Source of the DNA: a candidate division KSB3 bacterium
GTDB taxonomy: Bacteria > Moduliflexota > Moduliflexia > Moduliflexales > Moduliflexaceae
NCBI GenBank assembly: GCA_002748425.1
Contig: PDSJ01000031.1
Location: 1 to 64,000 of the forward strand
DNA: 64,000 bases
Direction of reading: 5' to 3'
Shown here: positions 61,532 to 64,000 of the stretch, one piece after another
How the letters are laid out: every line of letters starts with the position of its first letter
Numbering within the stretch: position 1 is the stretch's first letter
Program-made: the position numbers and the translations under genes
The notes under the pieces: model-generated
The model's input: the letters and a program-made list of their open reading frames with translations, nothing else
The model's database searches: none
What the model was told of the DNA's origin: nothing

Positions 61532-62107
61532 ACACTGTAAATGAAGCTTTCCTGCCAGGACGATCGAAAAATACTCCTGAACAATGTTGATATAAGAGCT
61601 CAACGTGTCCCAGTATTGAGTACATGAATAAAGTCCCGATGGGGGGCAATATGAAATGACATAATTGATAAGAGAACGTCACGACAATTACAGAGTAAAT
61701 TCTTGCACTCGCCGGTGGGACGGACTGCAAGCGGCTTGTCAACAGCTGCCCCGTTAAATGCTAAAAAAATTTCGGCACAAAAAATAAAAATTACGGTGCG
61801 TAATGCAAATATCATGACATAGGTTTTACTTGCATTTTGGACGATAGGCTTTTGGATTTTGGATAATGAATAGTGCAACAGAGTAATAAATATTGTTGTG
61901 GAGCGGGCATGATCAATGCGACGGATCGTGTGTCCCGTGAAGGAGCTCCTATCGTCAGGGAAAGGGGTGCTCACAATGGCGCAATGTCATTTCAGTAATC
62001 ATGCCTGCTGGAAGTGTTGTCGTTCTGACGGTCTCGTCCTTCTGCACTCAGGGCACGCTGTGGGCGTGTTACGCCTGACGATAGACATACCTGTTGTACG
62101 ATCGGCT
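61532..62107. other. Gap with no convincing gene
   Basis: 576 bp between convergent genes. The stretch 61760-61890 is AT-rich. An open frame on the plus strand at 61916-62134 would encode 72 residues with several cysteines (HFSNHACWKCCRSDGL) but it lacks a family and runs into the opposing gene. I see no tRNA, riboswitch or intrinsic terminator that I trust. Confidence 0.5.
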
Positions 62108-64000
62108 TCAGCTCTCCATAGAATGATACAATAAGCCAAGTTTCACTCTTGATATGGTAGCCTGAGTCTCATCATCAAAAAATTCTTCATCATCCTTTTG
62201 CCATTCATAAGCGGGGATAAGAGCGTTAACCCTCTCCATAACATACTCCATAAAGTGAGCAAACTTTTCTGGATTGACTGGAAATTGTGGAGCCAGAGCA
62301 AAGATGTTGATATGCTCGTTCGTGAGTGCCAGAGCATTGTCACGGGCTTCTTGCAATGTTGTAAGAATATATTTGCCTAATCCTATAGTTAATTTCGGCG
62401 CAAAGTCCCAAAGAAGGCAACAATAGGAATATTGGTTGTTTGGAATGTAACTCCTTAACAACACGGCATGTTGAAACATTTTAGTTCCAAGTTCGGACAC
62501 TATGAGCTTCACGATTTCTCGATACGTCTTTTCAGAGAGTCGTGTCATAGAGTCGGCGTCAGGTGATTGGGAAAAATTCTCTCGAACCCATCCAATCAGT
62601 GAAAGATATCGAAGAATGACGTTTGTATAGACATTGTGAGGGTCTTCGAAGTTCAAAAAGTCTAGCTGGCTCAAGAATTCTTCATTGTGTTCCAGCAGTT
62701 CTTGAAGGCAACTGTTGTAGAGAAGAAGAAAGATAGCGCGATTATCTTTAGTCATCGGAGACACTAACATCCCTTTTGAGAATTTTTCTTCAGCCAGTTC
62801 GAGAAATTCGAAGATCTTCCCCCGGTTGACCTTCCTGTTCTCTTTTCCCTGGCTTTTTCTTAAAATAGCCCAATATTTCAGGGCACGTTCAAAGTAAACC
62901 AGACCATACATACACCAAACCTCTGTTTCGTCGGTACAGTAGCCTGTAAGGTATGCTCCTTCAGCGAGAGCTCGTTCGAACATGAGTTCAGAACTGGAAA
63001 AATCCTTCTGTTCCATAGCAAGATGCACATAAATGTAGAGACGGCTGACCCTGGCAAGAAGATGCTGCGGATGCGTGATGAAAATATCAGCAAGTATGGC
63101 GTTGGCCTCATGAAACATCTGACGCGCCATCAGCACCTTCACAATTTCCATAAGGAGCAGGGTGTTTTGAGGAACTTTGCGAATCGCTCTAATGGCTTGA
63201 TATGATTCTTGGGGATACTTGCCGGGAAAACGCAGTTCTTCCCGAAATTGTCTATACGATTGCGAGTGTGTCGGAAGCATCTCCTCCTTGAGCAGGACCG
63301 GGATAAAATCAAAATACGGATGAGACCAAAAATAGTCAAGCATCCAGACATTCGTGATCAATTCTCTCCCCAGCTCAACACGTTGCGGTGGAGAGTTAAA
63401 TTTGACTTTCATATCGGCAACGCGTGCGCATTGATAGGCAAAACTGGTGAGAAGAACATGCGGCTCGGTCGTTAAGTGAAAATCTTGTAACACAGGAAGG
63501 AAAATATTGGCCTCTGAGTATTGTCCTGCGAAAATGACAACCAGTAACACTTTTCGGGTGTTACTATACTCTGACAACAACCAGCGGGCTGCCATCTGAT
63601 GTGCCAGAGCCAGGCTATCGCGGATAGCATGGGTATATAACTTTGGTTCTCCGGAAGGACCTGTCTTTTTCGGCAGCTTCAGTGTCACTGATGCCACGCC
63701 GATCGAAGCAATATTTCTTCTGGCGGCATGATAGTCGCGAAGCTTCTGAGCGTGCAGGTCTTTGAGACAATTTTCCAATTCAGCTTTCATCCATTGAATC
63801 GACTCGGTTTCGATAATAGCGCCCCGCCCCTGAACAGTAAACGAAACAACGACTCCTTCCTGTTCCTGCTTCTGCTGAATAGCAGGCAATACGCTGTGAG
63901 GCAGGGATCGTAATCTTTCATAATTCCAGCCCAGTTGCGGGTAATGTTTTGTGATCCAGAAGGCCAGCAGACGCAGAGCTATCCGTTTTTTGACCGTCTT
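62108..64000 (-). CDS. Large helical protein of unknown function (partial)
   Basis: 630 residues are visible and the frame stays open to the window edge, so the true start lies beyond base 64000. A TTG at 63889 is an internal codon. The N-terminal part (KTVKKRIALRLLAFWITKHY) is basic. The middle is helical and resembles tandem TPR-like hairpins (LLMEIVKVLMARQMFHEANA, ILADIFITHPQHLLARVSRL, TEVWCMYGLVYFERALKYWA). The C-terminus ends acidic (KDDEEFFDDETQ). I do not recognise the family. No neighbour gives a clue. Confidence 0.75.
   Translation of the reverse strand, partial: KTVKKRIALRLLAFWITKHYPQLGWNYERLRSLPHSVLPAIQQKQEQEGVVVSFTVQGRGAIIETESIQWMKAELENCLKDLHAQKLRDYHAARRNIASIGVASVTLKLPKKTGPSGEPKLYTHAIRDSLALAHQMAARWLLSEYSNTRKVLLVVIFAGQYSEANIFLPVLQDFHLTTEPHVLLTSFAYQCARVADMKVKFNSPPQRVELGRELITNVWMLDYFWSHPYFDFIPVLLKEEMLPTHSQSYRQFREELRFPGKYPQESYQAIRAIRKVPQNTLLLMEIVKVLMARQMFHEANAILADIFITHPQHLLARVSRLYIYVHLAMEQKDFSSSELMFERALAEGAYLTGYCTDETEVWCMYGLVYFERALKYWAILRKSQGKENRKVNRGKIFEFLELAEEKFSKGMLVSPMTKDNRAIFLLLYNSCLQELLEHNEEFLSQLDFLNFEDPHNVYTNVILRYLSLIGWVRENFSQSPDADSMTRLSEKTYREIVKLIVSELGTKMFQHAVLLRSYIPNNQYSYCCLLWDFAPKLTIGLGKYILTTLQEARDNALALTNEHINIFALAPQFPVNPEKFAHFMEYVMERVNALIPAYEWQKDDEEFFDDETQATISRVKLGLLYHSMES

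Noticed and set aside
61640..61760. Possible cyclic-di-GMP riboswitch in the gap after the GAF/MCP gene
   Set aside because: Neither strand carries the conserved GEMM core or tetraloop receptor.

Overview
This 64-kb window is a chromosomal segment from a Gram-negative-type bacterium. It carries an exosortase, a lipobox-bearing parvulin-type foldase and a second signal-peptide foldase, RseP, a predicted outer-membrane barrel and a Bat operon. It uses the MEP isoprenoid route (Dxr, IspG), a zinc-type S14, a Bacillus-like GSI-alpha glutamine synthetase and AddAB-type rather than RecBCD recombination enzymes. That mixture, with frequent TTG starts and several ribosomal genes lacking a Shine-Dalgarno, fits a deep-branching uncultured lineage; candidate phylum Modulibacteria (KSB3) is a low-confidence guess I cannot test here. 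No phage, IS element, tRNA or CRISPR array was seen.

Region 1 (1-14026) is the tail of tuf followed by a continuous S10-spc-alpha ribosomal superoperon with secY, infA and rpoA. Genes usually found in this string are absent: rplC (L3) between rpsJ and rplD, rpsD (S4) between rpsK and rpoA, and adk/map between secY and infA. Several junctions hold short heptamer-phased repeats.

Region 2 (14027-25530) has an exosortase and the RNase P RNA transcribed divergently, a predicted outer-membrane barrel, then the rimP-nusA-infB-ylxP-rbfA translation/transcription operon with a terminator-like hairpin in its leader. It ends with a queuosine-salvage hydrolase and oligoendopeptidase F on the minus strand.

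Region 3 (25531-37472) contains an unknown membrane protein. A minus-strand operon follows: a sugar-type ABC transporter without its ATPase, CutC, an MlrC-type M81 metallopeptidase and glutamine synthetase. A 1.1-kb gap leads to a sigma-54 activator-like protein whose two most diagnostic AAA+ motifs are altered, then a dihydroorotate-dehydrogenase-like gene.

Region 4 (37473-57577) is bracketed by the minus-strand addA and addB genes. Between them, on the plus strand, lie the envelope/isoprenoid set cdsA-dxr-rseP-ispG-DUF502 and a Bat (aerotolerance) operon. The Bat operon has two extra membrane genes and a fused BatD-BatE protein.

Region 5 (57578-64000) holds two parvulin-type foldases, an RqcP-like S4 protein, a GAF/MCP-like membrane signalling protein, a 0.6-kb gap, and a large unrecognised minus-strand gene cut by the window edge.

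The strongest points for follow-up are the sigma-54 activator with GAFPGA and a Walker-B Asp-to-Gly change, the ribosomal superoperon lacking L3 and S4, the BatD-BatE fusion with inserted membrane genes, and small ORFs coupled to the start of the ABC operon. I did not find clear proof of a wholly new system.
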